A stretch of 64,000 nt of DNA from Acidobacteriota bacterium (GCA_029263415.1 JAJCXN010000046.1:275903-339902), one strand, 5' to 3'. Shown: positions 46,112 to 55,205, counted from the stretch's first letter. Notes: generated from the sequence alone by a model not told the origin. Numbers and translations are program-made.

Positions 46112-48034
46112 ATGATCACTACCCGCCCACGCGTCCCTTTTGCTCGCGGCAAACGCTCCCACCTGCTTGTTGTGGCTTTAACCTTGGTGGTTGCTTTTGC
46201 CCTGGCGCCAACCTCTAGCCTGATGGCTGGCGCTCAAGAGGTGACCGCGGTTGGCGCCAACGATGACTGGACGCCGCCGCCGCCCTATGACGCCGCCTCA
46301 ACTCAGCAGGCGCTTGAACGGGGACGAAAGCTGGACCCTGTCCCTTATCCTGAAGATTCGCCGCCCGATGGAGTTTGGACCACCTCTTCAGACGGGCGCC
46401 GTTTCTACATCGCGCGGATCGGCAAGAACCAGAAGCCGCATCTGCGCAAAGTACAGGGCGACAAGGTGCACTTCGCCCTGGGACTAAAGCTCGATTTGGT
46501 CGAGGAAACCGAATCCGATCTGTTCGTGGTTCTGCCTCGGATCGAGCCGAGGAAACGTCCAACCCGTTCGGCGAGCGCTGCGGCCGCACCGGCGACCGAG
46601 ACACCGACGACCGAGGAAGCGCCCTCCTCAACCGCCCCGGAGCGCGGTGACGAATCCCTGGTTGAAGCACAACGGCTCCGCATCACCACATCCACCTTCG
46701 ACCGCGGCCTGCCACGATCGGGCCAGTGGAGGAATGACGTGTTTGCCGGCGACTTAAACGGCGATGGCAACTTAGATCTGGTGCACGGACCCGCCCGCAA
46801 GACGGCGCCGCGCGTTCAGATTTTCCTCGGTGATGGCGAAGGCGGGTGGACAACTGCAAGAACTCGGTTCCGGGGAGGCCGGCTCGACTATGGCGACATC
46901 GCTGTTGCGGACTTCGATGACGACGGCCAGCTTGACATCGCTCTTGCGATGCACCTGCTCGGCACCACCATCGCTTATGGCCGCGGCGAGTTCGTCTTCC
47001 AGGAGCGAGCAGCAGGCTTCGACCGTCCTGACTGGGCGAAGCCCAACTCGCGGTTCGGCAAGCGGGCACCGTGGTCATCGCGGGCTCTGGAAGTGGTCGA
47101 CGTCGACCTCGACGGCGACCTCGATGTCTTGGCCGTTGGCGAGGGCTCTGAATCGCTGAGTCTTGTGCGGGTCAAGGGCGAAGCGCCTTCGGTGCGCTCG
47201 GAAGGTTTGACCCTCTACCTCAACAACGGCAAACAGCCTTGGACGGCGGTGCGATTTGCCCAGCTGCCACCCGGTGGTAATCGGATCGCCATGGGTAACT
47301 TTGATGACGATCCGGAACCCGAAGCGGTGGTGGCATGGGCGATGGCGAACGGACGCCGTCTCTTGATCGACTTCTCGTTTGACGACATCACGCTGCCCGC
47401 CGTGAAGTCGATGCGTCCCGGCTCGCTCGAGCAGCCCGAAGTCACATTCATTCAGGCCGTCGCCGCGGGCGACCTTGTCCAAGGCGGTGTTGACGAGTTT
47501 GTCTTAGGCCGCACGACCAGACACGGCGAGGCCTGGCAAACGAGGATCGAGCTTCACGCCAGAGAAGGCGGGCAAGCAAACGGCGACTGGAAGGCTCACA
47601 CTCTGGCGTTCTGGCCCTCGAATGAACCCGTTTCCGATATCGAGGTCGGGGACTTGGACGGTGACGGTCACCTGGACATTGTGGCCGGCACCGGATCCAG
47701 CCGAATCGTGGTCCTCCGAAACAGCGGGAAGGGCACTTTCTTCCTCGCTGATCACTCTATTAGTGAGCCCCGGTACAACTGCAGTGCCTTTTCTATTGAA
47801 CTCGCAGACCTCGACAACGACGGCCGTGACGAGATCGTCAGCGGGTTCGCCGGCGAAACCGCCAACGTCCCGGGCTTTGCCAGGATCGAAGGCTGCGCCA
47901 ATGGTGGTAAGCTAGCTGCTTGGCGAATCGACTCAACCGAGATCGTGCCGCCAACATCCGGGACCGGCGCTGAGCTTGCCGACATCGACAGTGGCCTCCG
48001 CACCGCAGGTGGAATACCGATCGAAAAGAAGTAG
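46112..48034 (+). CDS. secreted FG-GAP/VCBS-repeat protein
   Basis: The ATG at 46112, with CGGAG six bases upstream, gives 640 residues with a long signal peptide (LLVVALTLVVAFALAPTSSLMAGAQ). From about 215 on there are FG-GAP/VCBS blades with calcium-type loops: 'AGDLNGDGNLDLVHG', 'VADFDDDGQLDIALA', 'VDVDLDGDLDVLAVG', 'VGDLDGDGHLDIVAG', 'LADLDNDGRDEIVSG'. Such repeats fold as an integrin-like propeller and bind Ca2+. An acidic Ala/Thr/Glu linker (about 160-190) precedes them. The first 64 codons of the longer open frame do not look coding. Partner or ligand unknown. Confidence 0.85.
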   Translation: MITTRPRVPFARGKRSHLLVVALTLVVAFALAPTSSLMAGAQEVTAVGANDDWTPPPPYDAASTQQALERGRKLDPVPYPEDSPPDGVWTTSSDGRRFYIARIGKNQKPHLRKVQGDKVHFALGLKLDLVEETESDLFVVLPRIEPRKRPTRSASAAAAPATETPTTEEAPSSTAPERGDESLVEAQRLRITTSTFDRGLPRSGQWRNDVFAGDLNGDGNLDLVHGPARKTAPRVQIFLGDGEGGWTTARTRFRGGRLDYGDIAVADFDDDGQLDIALAMHLLGTTIAYGRGEFVFQERAAGFDRPDWAKPNSRFGKRAPWSSRALEVVDVDLDGDLDVLAVGEGSESLSLVRVKGEAPSVRSEGLTLYLNNGKQPWTAVRFAQLPPGGNRIAMGNFDDDPEPEAVVAWAMANGRRLLIDFSFDDITLPAVKSMRPGSLEQPEVTFIQAVAAGDLVQGGVDEFVLGRTTRHGEAWQTRIELHAREGGQANGDWKAHTLAFWPSNEPVSDIEVGDLDGDGHLDIVAGTGSSRIVVLRNSGKGTFFLADHSISEPRYNCSAFSIELADLDNDGRDEIVSGFAGETANVPGFARIEGCANGGKLAAWRIDSTEIVPPTSGTGAELADIDSGLRTAGGIPIEKK

Positions 48035-48098
48035 TTTGACGCTGACGCCCATGCCTCTTTCTTTGAGGCCCGAAGTCAGACCGTACTAGGCAACAACC

Positions 48099-49082
48099 AT
48101 GACACCACGCCCCATCACCGAGATTCGCACCGCTACCACACAAAGCGATGCTGGGCCGAGCCTGCGCACAGCCTGGAGCCGCGCCGTGGACCCGTTGGAC
48201 GAAGCGTCAACGTCTGTCACCCAAGCGTGGAAGCGACTGACCGAAGCCCTACTTCGCGAGGACTTCCCGGCTGCCTCGGACGCACTGGATGCGGCACGCC
48301 GAGGAGCGCTTGAGGAATCGGATGGCGGTGAGAGCGAGTTGTTGAGGCGGATCGATGCCGGTCGGGTCGCCATCGATCTTGCCCTCGGCAGATCTGTGGA
48401 GATCGAGCACGTCCGTGGGCTGCTGGCAGCCGCCGAAAGTCTTGCGACTACGGCTTTGTCTGCGTACCAGCTCGGACGCATGTTCGAACTGCGCAGAGAA
48501 TGGAAGAAGGGGCTGTTCTACGCTCGAGCGGCGCTCACCGCCGCAAAGTCAGCCGGACGCCCGCCGTGGATAGCGGTCAACCAGAATCTGGTCGGCAACT
48601 TGTTGCTCGCCCAAAGCTACTTCGACGAAGCAGCCCATCACTATCGCGCCTCGCTAGGCACCGAGGCTGGGAACCCGCTTGAGCGAGCTCAGGCCAGCGA
48701 CAATCTTGCCTTCGCTCTCATGGCCCAAGGTCATACCCAGCAAGCGCGTCCTTACTTGGGCCGAGCGCTAGCCACGCTGCGCAAAGTCGAAGGGCCTGCG
48801 CGACTCTCAATCGAGCTCGACTTGGCACTACTCCACTTGCTTGAGGATCGGCCGCAGCGGGCGATCCATTACGCCAGCATGGCGTCCATCCGTGCGGACA
48901 ATCTCAAAGACGACCGCAGCCGGTCCAACGCACTACTGCTCTTGACCCACGGTGCACGAGAAACCAACAACACGTTTCTCGCTCGCCGTTGCAATCAAGA
49001 GCTGACTGACATCTACGACGCCGAGTTCGCGGCTGCTCTGTCGACTTTCGACGTGCTCGAGCTGGTGAGCTTGAAGGCCTAG
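48099..49082 (+). CDS. TPR-like helical repeat protein
   Basis: A 327-residue cytoplasmic-looking protein without signal peptide or membrane helix. From about 130 on it shows TPR-like units: 'AYQLGRMFELRREWKKGLFYARAAL', 'VGNLLLAQSYFDEAAHHYRASL', 'DNLAFALMAQGHTQQARPYLGRAL'. No catalytic domain is seen. The stop is two bases before the next start, so it forms an operon with the exported protein after it. It is similar in style to the TPR protein at the window's left end, but no close identity is claimed. Confidence 0.78.
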   Translation: MTPRPITEIRTATTQSDAGPSLRTAWSRAVDPLDEASTSVTQAWKRLTEALLREDFPAASDALDAARRGALEESDGGESELLRRIDAGRVAIDLALGRSVEIEHVRGLLAAAESLATTALSAYQLGRMFELRREWKKGLFYARAALTAAKSAGRPPWIAVNQNLVGNLLLAQSYFDEAAHHYRASLGTEAGNPLERAQASDNLAFALMAQGHTQQARPYLGRALATLRKVEGPARLSIELDLALLHLLEDRPQRAIHYASMASIRADNLKDDRSRSNALLLLTHGARETNNTFLARRCNQELTDIYDAEFAAALSTFDVLELVSLKA

Positions 49083-49084
49083 TC

Positions 49085-50572
49085 ATGACAATGCCAAAAC
49101 GAACCCGTACGACCAAGCGCCCCACCCGGATCGCAAGCTTCCTGATCGCAGCCGCAGCACTCGGAGCTTGGTTCGCACCAGCGCTGATCGCGCAAGACGA
49201 GGCGGCTCAACGACTTAGCAACACTCCTACCTTAGAAGCGCTCGGTTCAAACGCCACCATCTATCGACTCCGCAGTCTGGGCCAAAGCGGAGAGCTTCTT
49301 GATTCGACGTCGTTGTCCTCGACGAGTTACGAACTAGAAGTACTCAAGATGGGAGAGGAGCCCCAGTTCCTGGAGATCCCTGGCACCGAAGACCTCCAAG
49401 AGGAGAAGGCTCCCAACTTGTCGTACTCGGCGGAAACCGGCACGCTGCTGATCGTTTGGGAGGATGTGGTCAACAGCCTCCATTCTCGAATCAAGGTCGT
49501 CAGCTATCACGAGGCGGTGGGTTTCACCGATGTCCTTGAGCTGGTCGGCAATCCTTTCTACGCCAAGCGTAGGCCCCAAGTGCTGCTGACCACCGACTCA
49601 GCACACTGGCGGACGGTGAACTCGTCGGAAGATGGCGACACCGTGATCGACCATCAACTCTCTCAGCGCGTCAACCACTTGACTTGGCGTGAAGACCAGG
49701 GGCATGTCTTCTACTCTGCGCTGGCGGAGGGCTCGGACGGTGCGATGGCATCAACCGGCACCGTAAACCTCTCGAGTCTGCTCCCCAGCCTCTCAGATGC
49801 GATAGAGGATGGCGTTGACGGCACCCTCACACTCAGCCCTGGCAGAGATCACCGCAGCGCCTTGATCAGTTTTGTGGACCCGCTCCGCAGGCGTCTGGAG
49901 ACGGTTGAGATCTCGTCAGTGGCGATCGAGGCCTCAATCCTCGCCGATGAGGGATTTGAACGCGTGGCAGCGTCCGAGCACGAGGCCAATAGCGGACTTG
50001 TTGGCGTCTCCGAAGCGGCCAGATCTCACATTGTTTGGGTCGGCAGACAACTGACTTCAGACACCACCACGGAAGTGTTCTCTCGAGCCATCGCAGCCTC
50101 GGTGCTCGACGCAGAAGACACGCTCTCCCAGGATGGTTGGGTAGGCGTGGCCGAGCAAGCTCGGTCCCACATCGTTTGGGTCGGAAGAGGCCTGAGTCTC
50201 GATCGCGACGAGATCGATATCGCGACAGCTCTACTTCCTCTGTCGCTAAGCGGAGGCGAGCAAGAGGCCGTGACCAGAGGCGGGCTCACGGCAACGGAGC
50301 CGACCGTAAATCTAGTAGTCAGCCACCTCGCCTCCAGGTCCCTTCCTGAAGAGGCACCTGCAGAGTCGCAGATCCTGGTATCCACCGACGCTGCGCGGGC
50401 CGTGGTCTCTTGGCACACAACCGACCCGGAGACCGGAGCGGTGGTCTCGGTGAGCTTCGCTGAGAGTACTTCGGAAGGCTGGTCGCCGGTTTACGAACTC
50501 GCGATCGAAAGTGCCGGATCGCTCGCGAAGGCAGAGTCCCTTTTGCGCAGTCGATTTCGCAACGGGCGCTAG
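49085..50572 (+). CDS. exported protein with internal repeats, unknown function
   Basis: A 495-residue protein with a basic N-terminus and signal peptide (about 14-36, ending ALIAQ). The rest is predicted beta-rich and acidic. Two copies of an 18-residue unit, VGVSEAARSHIVWVGRQL and VGVAEQARSHIVWVGRGL, lie about 50 residues apart (around 301 and 351), and other 'IVWxD/T' segments suggest a repeated blade architecture such as a propeller. No named family recognised. Co-transcribed with the TPR protein just upstream. Confidence 0.75.
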   Translation: MTMPKRTRTTKRPTRIASFLIAAAALGAWFAPALIAQDEAAQRLSNTPTLEALGSNATIYRLRSLGQSGELLDSTSLSSTSYELEVLKMGEEPQFLEIPGTEDLQEEKAPNLSYSAETGTLLIVWEDVVNSLHSRIKVVSYHEAVGFTDVLELVGNPFYAKRRPQVLLTTDSAHWRTVNSSEDGDTVIDHQLSQRVNHLTWREDQGHVFYSALAEGSDGAMASTGTVNLSSLLPSLSDAIEDGVDGTLTLSPGRDHRSALISFVDPLRRRLETVEISSVAIEASILADEGFERVAASEHEANSGLVGVSEAARSHIVWVGRQLTSDTTTEVFSRAIAASVLDAEDTLSQDGWVGVAEQARSHIVWVGRGLSLDRDEIDIATALLPLSLSGGEQEAVTRGGLTATEPTVNLVVSHLASRSLPEEAPAESQILVSTDAARAVVSWHTTDPETGAVVSVSFAESTSEGWSPVYELAIESAGSLAKAESLLRSRFRNGR

Positions 50573-50919
50573 GCCGGACTCCTCAGCGACCGCGGTGCCG
50601 CTTCGGCCTTGCCGGAGAACCTCGGTCATCGGGCTCTGCTGCTGACTGGCGACGACGCATAGCAACGAGAGCCGTTCCATTGCACTCGCACGAGTGGCGT
50701 CGGTCCCAAACCGCCCGTTCTCTCTGAGGCCCCCATGGGTAGCGCCGTTGGGTCAGCAGGCGGACAGGCGGGCGCGCCACCACGGGTTGTTGCCGCTACA
50801 GTGTTACCCTGAGCCCCGCCTGGGAGGCGGACTCGCGACCGGAGGCGACCGGAGGCGACCGGAGGCGACGCGGGCGAGAGAAGAGTTGTCGTAAGCCCCA
50901 GCAGGCCCGCGACCCAAAG
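50573..50919. other. intergenic region with a 10-bp tandem repeat
   Basis: About 350 bases between convergent genes. The unit gcgaccggag is repeated three times at 50835-50864, followed by a partial copy. No gene or clear terminator was recognised. Confidence 0.7.
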
Positions 50920-52215
50920 CTAAGGAGCAGTCAGTTCCCCTGTCTTGGCAGACGTCTCCCGCTCGGAGGTCAGACCCAACGCCGTCGGCAGCTGCATTCG
51001 CAGCACATCCCTATGCTCTAAGAAGCGCTGCAGTTCGGCACCGGGAATCGGCTGAGCCGGGGTGTTCGGAATTCGTAAAGGATTCATGTAGCGACCGTCT
51101 CGCTTGACACGATAGTCCAAGTGCGCAGCCGTAACCAGGCCAGTCGAACCGACGTACCCGATCAGGTCGCCCTGCTTAACTCGGCAACCCCTGCAAGCGG
51201 TCTTGTGGAACTTGGATAGGTGTAAGTAGGACGTCTCAAACCCATTCGGGTGTCGGATCTTGATCATGTTGCCAGCGCTCTTGGAGCGGGCTCGATACGA
51301 GACGGTCCCGTTGGCCGTGGCCCTGACCGGGGTTCCAGTCGGCGCGCCGTAGTCCACCCCATAGTGAGGCCGGCGCACATTCAGCACCGGATGCAAGCGG
51401 GAGTGAGAGAAGCTTGAGGTGATCCGCGTGAACGGCAGGGGGCTCTTGAGGAACTGCTTGCGCAGCGGGCGCCCTTCGGCGTCGTAGTAGCCGCCGTCCT
51501 CCCCATAACGATAGGCCTCGACATTGCGGCCGCGGTTGGTGTAGATGGCGGCCTCAACTGCTTTGACACCCTGGAAGCGACCTTCGACCCAAACTCCGGT
51601 GTACATCACGGAGAACTCATCGCCCGTTCTCAGGTCGCGATTGAAGTCGAGGTCCCACTGCAGGACATCTGCCAGCGCCGTAGCCAACGAGTAGGGCGCA
51701 CCGGCATCCTGCATAGCCGTCGAGAGATCGCGCTTGAGCTTGCCGGCCACCGATCTGGTCTGCTCAACGACTCGGTACTCGCGCCACTCGCTACGCCAGC
51801 CGTCAAGATCGGACTTGACCTGGATTTCGCCTTTGCGGTCAACCGGAAAGACAACGCGAGACAACGATTCGTCGCGACGCCGATAGACCGCGAACTCGGT
51901 CCCGGCGCGCAGTTCGCGCGGATCCATATGCTGCTGCACAGCAAAGGTGGCGCTGTTGGCCTGCTCACGAGCGAGCCCTAGGCTCTCGAAGAGGCCGAAC
52001 AAGGTCTGGCCTCGGGCCACTCTCAGCTGTTGAGGAATCTCGACCGCAGCGAGCGTCGACTCAGCCAGTGCGTCCTCGTTCACCAAGCCAGGTCTGTACG
52101 GAGCAACCGGTTCGACGATCCAGAACTCAGCGTCACCAACCCCTCGCCACCACCAAGCAACCACAAACACAATGCCAAGGAGCACGGCAATCGACATCTT
52201 TAAGCGCGGCATCAT
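50920..52215 (-). CDS. M23-family peptidase with variant zinc motif
   Basis: A 431-residue protein with one N-terminal membrane helix or uncleaved signal, an OapA/LysM-like region ('QLRVARGQTLFGLFESLGL'), an M23-associated middle domain and a C-terminal LytM domain ('HSRLHPVLNVRRPHYGVDYGAPTGTPV', 'GLVTAAHLDYRV'). M23 enzymes cut peptidoglycan cross-bridges. The first two ligands are kept as H-x3-D in HYGVD, but the usual HxH motif is H-L-D, so the last zinc ligand is Asp or lost. Such HLDY forms recur in other bacteria as I recall. The start at 52215 has AGGTGA upstream. Confidence 0.87.
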   Translation of the reverse strand: MMPRLKMSIAVLLGIVFVVAWWWRGVGDAEFWIVEPVAPYRPGLVNEDALAESTLAAVEIPQQLRVARGQTLFGLFESLGLAREQANSATFAVQQHMDPRELRAGTEFAVYRRRDESLSRVVFPVDRKGEIQVKSDLDGWRSEWREYRVVEQTRSVAGKLKRDLSTAMQDAGAPYSLATALADVLQWDLDFNRDLRTGDEFSVMYTGVWVEGRFQGVKAVEAAIYTNRGRNVEAYRYGEDGGYYDAEGRPLRKQFLKSPLPFTRITSSFSHSRLHPVLNVRRPHYGVDYGAPTGTPVRATANGTVSYRARSKSAGNMIKIRHPNGFETSYLHLSKFHKTACRGCRVKQGDLIGYVGSTGLVTAAHLDYRVKRDGRYMNPLRIPNTPAQPIPGAELQRFLEHRDVLRMQLPTALGLTSERETSAKTGELTAP

Positions 52216-52465
52216 CAGCTCACCTGTAGGGCTACGAGAGCCCCTCCCAGCTGCTTTCTTCGGGCGCAAGAGGCCCGCCGTCGAACAGCGCAGCGTGCGC
52301 ATCAATCGTGGCGCACTGAAACAGAGAAATCGAGGGAAGGTCTGCGAAAGGAATTTGAAGCAGCAAGCGCGGTCAAGCTATCACAGGCCTCCTTGGGCTT
52401 GCGAGCCTCTTCGATTGCTCCCTCCGGCTACAAAGGAGCGCCCGTACCCACAGAACCCGCGTTTC

Positions 52466-52678
52466 TCAATCACACTTGCGCTGGTCTCGTCTCAGGCACT
52501 CCAGAACCTTCTTGCGCAACGCCATCGGTGCCTTCCGCTGCGCTCCCTCAACGCGCAACAGCGCCTGCAACCATCCCTCTTCAGCTTGAAGCCATCGCTC
52601 GAGCCAACGCAGTTCGTAGCCGCTGAGGCAATTGCTCTCCGCCTTCTGCAACAGGGTCAATGCGCGTTCCTCTTCCAA
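52466..52678 (-). CDS. possible truncated anti-sigma-like protein
   Basis: From the TTG at 52678 the frame codes 70 residues that are helical, charged and protein-like (MEEERALTLLQKAE, 'YELRWLERWLQAEEGWLQALL', 'APMALRKKVLECLR'). The same frame remains open ten codons further upstream and reads TEDYCEACNH before an in-frame TGA at 52709-52711, so a CxxC that would fit a zinc-finger anti-sigma N-terminus lies outside any usual start codon. The 'AP-x2-LR-x-KV-x3-L' ending recalls anti-sigma factors that follow ECF sigma genes, as here. It may be a real small gene, or one whose 5' end was disrupted by the adjoining inverted repeat. Confidence 0.4.
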   Translation of the reverse strand: MEEERALTLLQKAESNCLSGYELRWLERWLQAEEGWLQALLRVEGAQRKAPMALRKKVLECLRRDQRKCD

Positions 52679-52704
52679 GTGGTTGCAAGCCTCGCAGTAA
52701 TCTT

Positions 52705-52790
52705 CGGTTCACCGCACGAATCCGGCGAAGGGGCTAACGGAGACTGGGGCCGCAGCCCAAACATAGCGGCGCGAGCCCTTCGGTGAACCG
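52705..52790. repeat. inverted-repeat element with 10-bp perfect ends
   Basis: cggttcaccg at 52705-52714 is the exact reverse complement of cggtgaaccg at 52781-52790; pairing can continue inside (aaggggct with agccctt after an 11- to 13-base offset). The left end contains the stop codon that closes the frame upstream of the anti-sigma-like ORF. It may be a small palindromic mobile or structural element. Confidence 0.65.
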
Positions 52791-53005
52791 TGACTGTTTC
52801 GTTCTTTCGTTGCAACCGTGATGGCCGGCTCTACATTCCGACGGATCCTTGGCTCAGAACGATCCGCGAACAGGGAGGGGCTCACCACCACTGCGAACGG
52901 GAGAATGGCTGAAAGCCGAGAGCCGGTAGCTGTGGGTCAGCTCCGCTGAACGAGCGCTTGCCCGTGAAAGCATCAGCATTCCCAGGCGGACGGCGCCCGC
53001 TGGAG

Positions 53006-53686
53006 CTAGCCGCGGCTCCGCATCTTGGAGGGCTCGGCGTCTTCAGCCAGGTAACCGTGGCTTTGAGCAAAGTCAAGCATGACCTTCTCCAGCAAGCGTC
53101 GGCCTCGGTAGAGCCGGCTCATCACCGTTCCCACTGGGACGTCAAGAATCTCAGCCACCTCTTTGTAGGCGAAACCTTCGAGGTCTGCCAGCAGGACCGC
53201 AAGCCGATAGTCGGGTGGCAAACTCTGCAGTGCTTCGTGCACTTCGCCATCTAACCGGGTCTCGAAGAAGCGCGTTTCAGGGTCGAGAATCGAGCTTCGA
53301 TAGTTTTCACTCACCTGGTCCTCGAACACACCCTCGATGTCCGCGAAATCTGTCTGCAGCGGGACCTTCTGGTTCTTACGGTACTTGTTGATGAAGGTGT
53401 TCTTCAGAATCTTGAAGAGCCACGCCTTGAAGTTCGTACCTTCCCGGAACTTGTCGTAGTACTTAAACGCCTTGAGGTAAGTCTCCTGAACCAGATCCTC
53501 CGCGTCTTCAGCGTTGCGTGCCATCCGGTAGGCCGTGTTGTAGAGCGAGTCCATGAAGGGCATCGCGCTGGTCTCGAAGTCCCAGCCGTAGCGAGGGTCG
53601 CCGAGGGTGCTGGTCTGTGAGACCGGCAGGCCAGGCATCACCGACCGTTGATCTGAAACCGTAGCTGCACTCAATGTTCGACTCAT
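53006..53686 (-). CDS. ECF-type RNA polymerase sigma factor
   Basis: The ATG at 53686 has a perfect GGAGG seven bases upstream and gives 226 residues; the longer open frame is not used. Region 2 is seen as '[41 protein letters not shown]', region 4 as '[44 protein letters not shown]'. It is a RpoE-like extracytoplasmic-function sigma factor directing RNA polymerase to stress or envelope promoters. A zinc-finger anti-sigma usually follows; here only a degenerate candidate lies 330 bases downstream. A perfect palindrome is upstream. Confidence 0.94.
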   Translation of the reverse strand: MSRTLSAATVSDQRSVMPGLPVSQTSTLGDPRYGWDFETSAMPFMDSLYNTAYRMARNAEDAEDLVQETYLKAFKYYDKFREGTNFKAWLFKILKNTFINKYRKNQKVPLQTDFADIEGVFEDQVSENYRSSILDPETRFFETRLDGEVHEALQSLPPDYRLAVLLADLEGFAYKEVAEILDVPVGTVMSRLYRGRRLLEKVMLDFAQSHGYLAEDAEPSKMRSRG

Positions 53687-53859
53687 CACTAAACCTCCGT
53701 CGAAAACCCGGGTCCAGGAGTCAGTCCCCGGTGTCATCCCCATCGTTCTACTCATCAGAAGCAGATTTGGTGCCAGCACTGCGCCTCGCCCCCATCTAGA
53801 GGCAAACCAAGGCCTGGATGCGACTTTGGAGGCGTGCTTAGGATGCCCGCGGCAGATCG

Positions 53860-53879
53860 GTGTCACCTAACGGTGACAC
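53860..53879. promoter_or_regulatory. perfect 8-bp palindrome upstream of the sigma factor gene
   Basis: GTGTCACC-taac-GGTGACAC, about 175 bases before the sigma gene ATG. It could be an operator or an RNA hairpin. It lacks a T-tract, so it is not a standard terminator. Confidence 0.6.
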
Positions 53880-53939
53880 TTCTGTCCTCCGCTCGAGTTC
53901 CATTTCGGGCTATCCGAAATGACAGATTGCGCCAGACGC

Positions 53940-53981
53940 AAAAAAGCGCCGTCTTGAGACAACGTCTCAAGAGCGGCGCTT
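53940..53981 (-). terminator. strong Rho-independent terminator of the F0 operon
   Basis: AAGCGCCG and CTTGAGAC (53944-53960) pair with GTCTCAAG and CGGCGCTT (53964-53981) around a three-base loop with a small internal mismatch. The minus-strand transcript then runs into TTTTTT. It lies about 50 bases after the atpE stop and shows the operon ends here. Confidence 0.93.
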
Positions 53982-54031
53982 CTCATCGGCCCCCTCCGAA
54001 TCGAACGAGGGCCGACGGTGGCGGGGTCGTC

Positions 54032-54343
54032 TTAGCCGGCGTTGAGGATCAACACCATGACCCAAGCGAAGATGGTCAAGGATTCCATGAACGCCAGTGC
54101 CAACAGCATGGCAGGTTGGATGCGTCCAGCTGCACCGGGGTTCCGTGCGATGCCGCCAAGGGCATCGGCTGCGGCACGACCCTGGCCCATGCCACAACCG
54201 GCGGCAGCGATACCGAGACCGAGAGCGGCCATGGCGACCTTCCAATCACCACCGCCGGCGGCTCCGCCGTCGGCAGCGAAAACGGGAGCAGCAATAGCAA
54301 GAGTAGCGAGTGCCAAGAGAACGAGTAGCATTGACTTTTTCAT
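54032..54343 (-). CDS. atpE: ATP synthase F0 subunit c
   Basis: The 103-residue proteolipid forms the rotor ring. A signal-peptide-like extension (1-23, ending VFA-AD) precedes the two helices, as in some other didermic phyla. The polar loop is 'ARNPGAAGRI' and the ion-binding carboxylate is E87 in 'LAFMESLTIF'; Q54 in 'GMGQG' lies in helix 1. The Na+ signature is incomplete (Leu and Phe where Thr and Tyr would be expected), so proton coupling is more likely. Third of the subunits in an F0-only operon. Confidence 0.94.
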   Translation of the reverse strand: MKKSMLLVLLALATLAIAAPVFAADGGAAGGGDWKVAMAALGLGIAAAGCGMGQGRAAADALGGIARNPGAAGRIQPAMLLALAFMESLTIFAWVMVLILNAG

Positions 54344-54464
54344 GGGAAGAGACTCCTGTCTTAAGGCCGGTGGCCTAGTGTGTCTGTTGCGAGTAACTGG
54401 AAGTTACTGTTGAATTTGAGTTGGGTCTAGCAGTGAACTGAGTGGGGGTGAAGTGAATGTGCGC

Positions 54465-55205
54465 CTAGTGCTCGTCGGCCTCTGCACCGGCGATATAGAC
54501 GGTGGTGAGCATAATGAAGATGAACGTCTGCAGCACCGAAGCCAACAACCCCAGCGCCATCAGCGGCAGCGGAACCAAGAACGGAATCAACGAGAAGAAG
54601 ATGCCTGCGGCAATGTGCTCCCCGAAGATGTTGCCGAACAGCCTGACGCCGAGCGAGAGAGCGCGAGCGATATGACTGATGATCTCAAGTGGCAGCATCA
54701 GTGGCCACATCCACCAAGGCGGCGGTCCAGGTCCCAAGAACTGCTTGAAGTAACTCAAGCCTTGTTTGCGCAGGCCCATGAAATGGTAGAAGACCCAGGC
54801 AAGGATCGAGAGCGTGAACGTCGTGTTCACATTCTGGGTGGGCGGCTGGAGGAAGAAGAACTGGCCGATGAAATTGCTCAAGAAGATGAACAGGGTGAAA
54901 CCACCGATCAACGGGAGAAAACGACGCGCGGCGCCCTGCCCGATCGTGTCTTCAAGCATACTGGCGAGACCGCCAACGAGCATCTCACCGATCTGCTGCA
55001 CCCAGCCGGGATCCTTCTTCTTGAGACTTCGGCTCAACGGGATGGTCACTAGAGCAATCACCGAGACCACGAAGAAGGCCATGACCACATGATCTGGCAC
55101 CTCAGGAATTCGCTCTTCTAGCCCAGTTACGCTGGCGACTTTGCCCCAAACGGCGTTAACCGGTTCGTAAAGGATCGAGTGCGATGGAGTTGTAACGTCG
55201 GCCAT
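54465..55205 (-). CDS. atpB: ATP synthase F0 subunit a
   Basis: A 246-residue membrane protein that supplies the proton half-channels. The essential arginine is in 'ALSLGVRLFGNIFGEH', and 'LQTFIFIMLTTVYIAGA' is the last-helix signature. Five to six membrane helices are visible. The ATG at 55205 lies 51 bases after the preceding stop. The gene sits between a subunit I-like gene and atpE. Confidence 0.96.
   Translation of the reverse strand: MADVTTPSHSILYEPVNAVWGKVASVTGLEERIPEVPDHVVMAFFVVSVIALVTIPLSRSLKKKDPGWVQQIGEMLVGGLASMLEDTIGQGAARRFLPLIGGFTLFIFLSNFIGQFFFLQPPTQNVNTTFTLSILAWVFYHFMGLRKQGLSYFKQFLGPGPPPWWMWPLMLPLEIISHIARALSLGVRLFGNIFGEHIAAGIFFSLIPFLVPLPLMALGLLASVLQTFIFIMLTTVYIAGAEADEH

Larger units (their letters stand above)
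52216..53005. other. 790-base gap between M23 peptidase and sigma factor genes
   Basis: Contains the small anti-sigma-like frame at 52466-52678, the inverted repeat at 52705-52790 and otherwise no convincing gene. Larger open frames on the plus strand (52172-52786) have poor protein composition and look accidental. Confidence 0.5.
53687..54031. other. intergenic region between atpE and the sigma factor gene
   Basis: About 345 bases that hold the sigma gene's upstream region, a palindrome at 53860-53879 and the atp terminator at 53940-53981. No further gene seen. Confidence 0.7.

Noticed and set aside
52172..52786. 204-codon plus-strand frame
   Set aside because: Overlaps the start of the M23 gene and the anti-sigma-like frame in antisense; composition is not protein-like.
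54032..54343. Na+-coupled c subunit
   Set aside because: Gln in helix 1 and Glu-Ser in helix 2 are present, but the Thr and Tyr positions of the Na+ signature are Leu and Phe; similar Gln-containing c subunits are proton-coupled.
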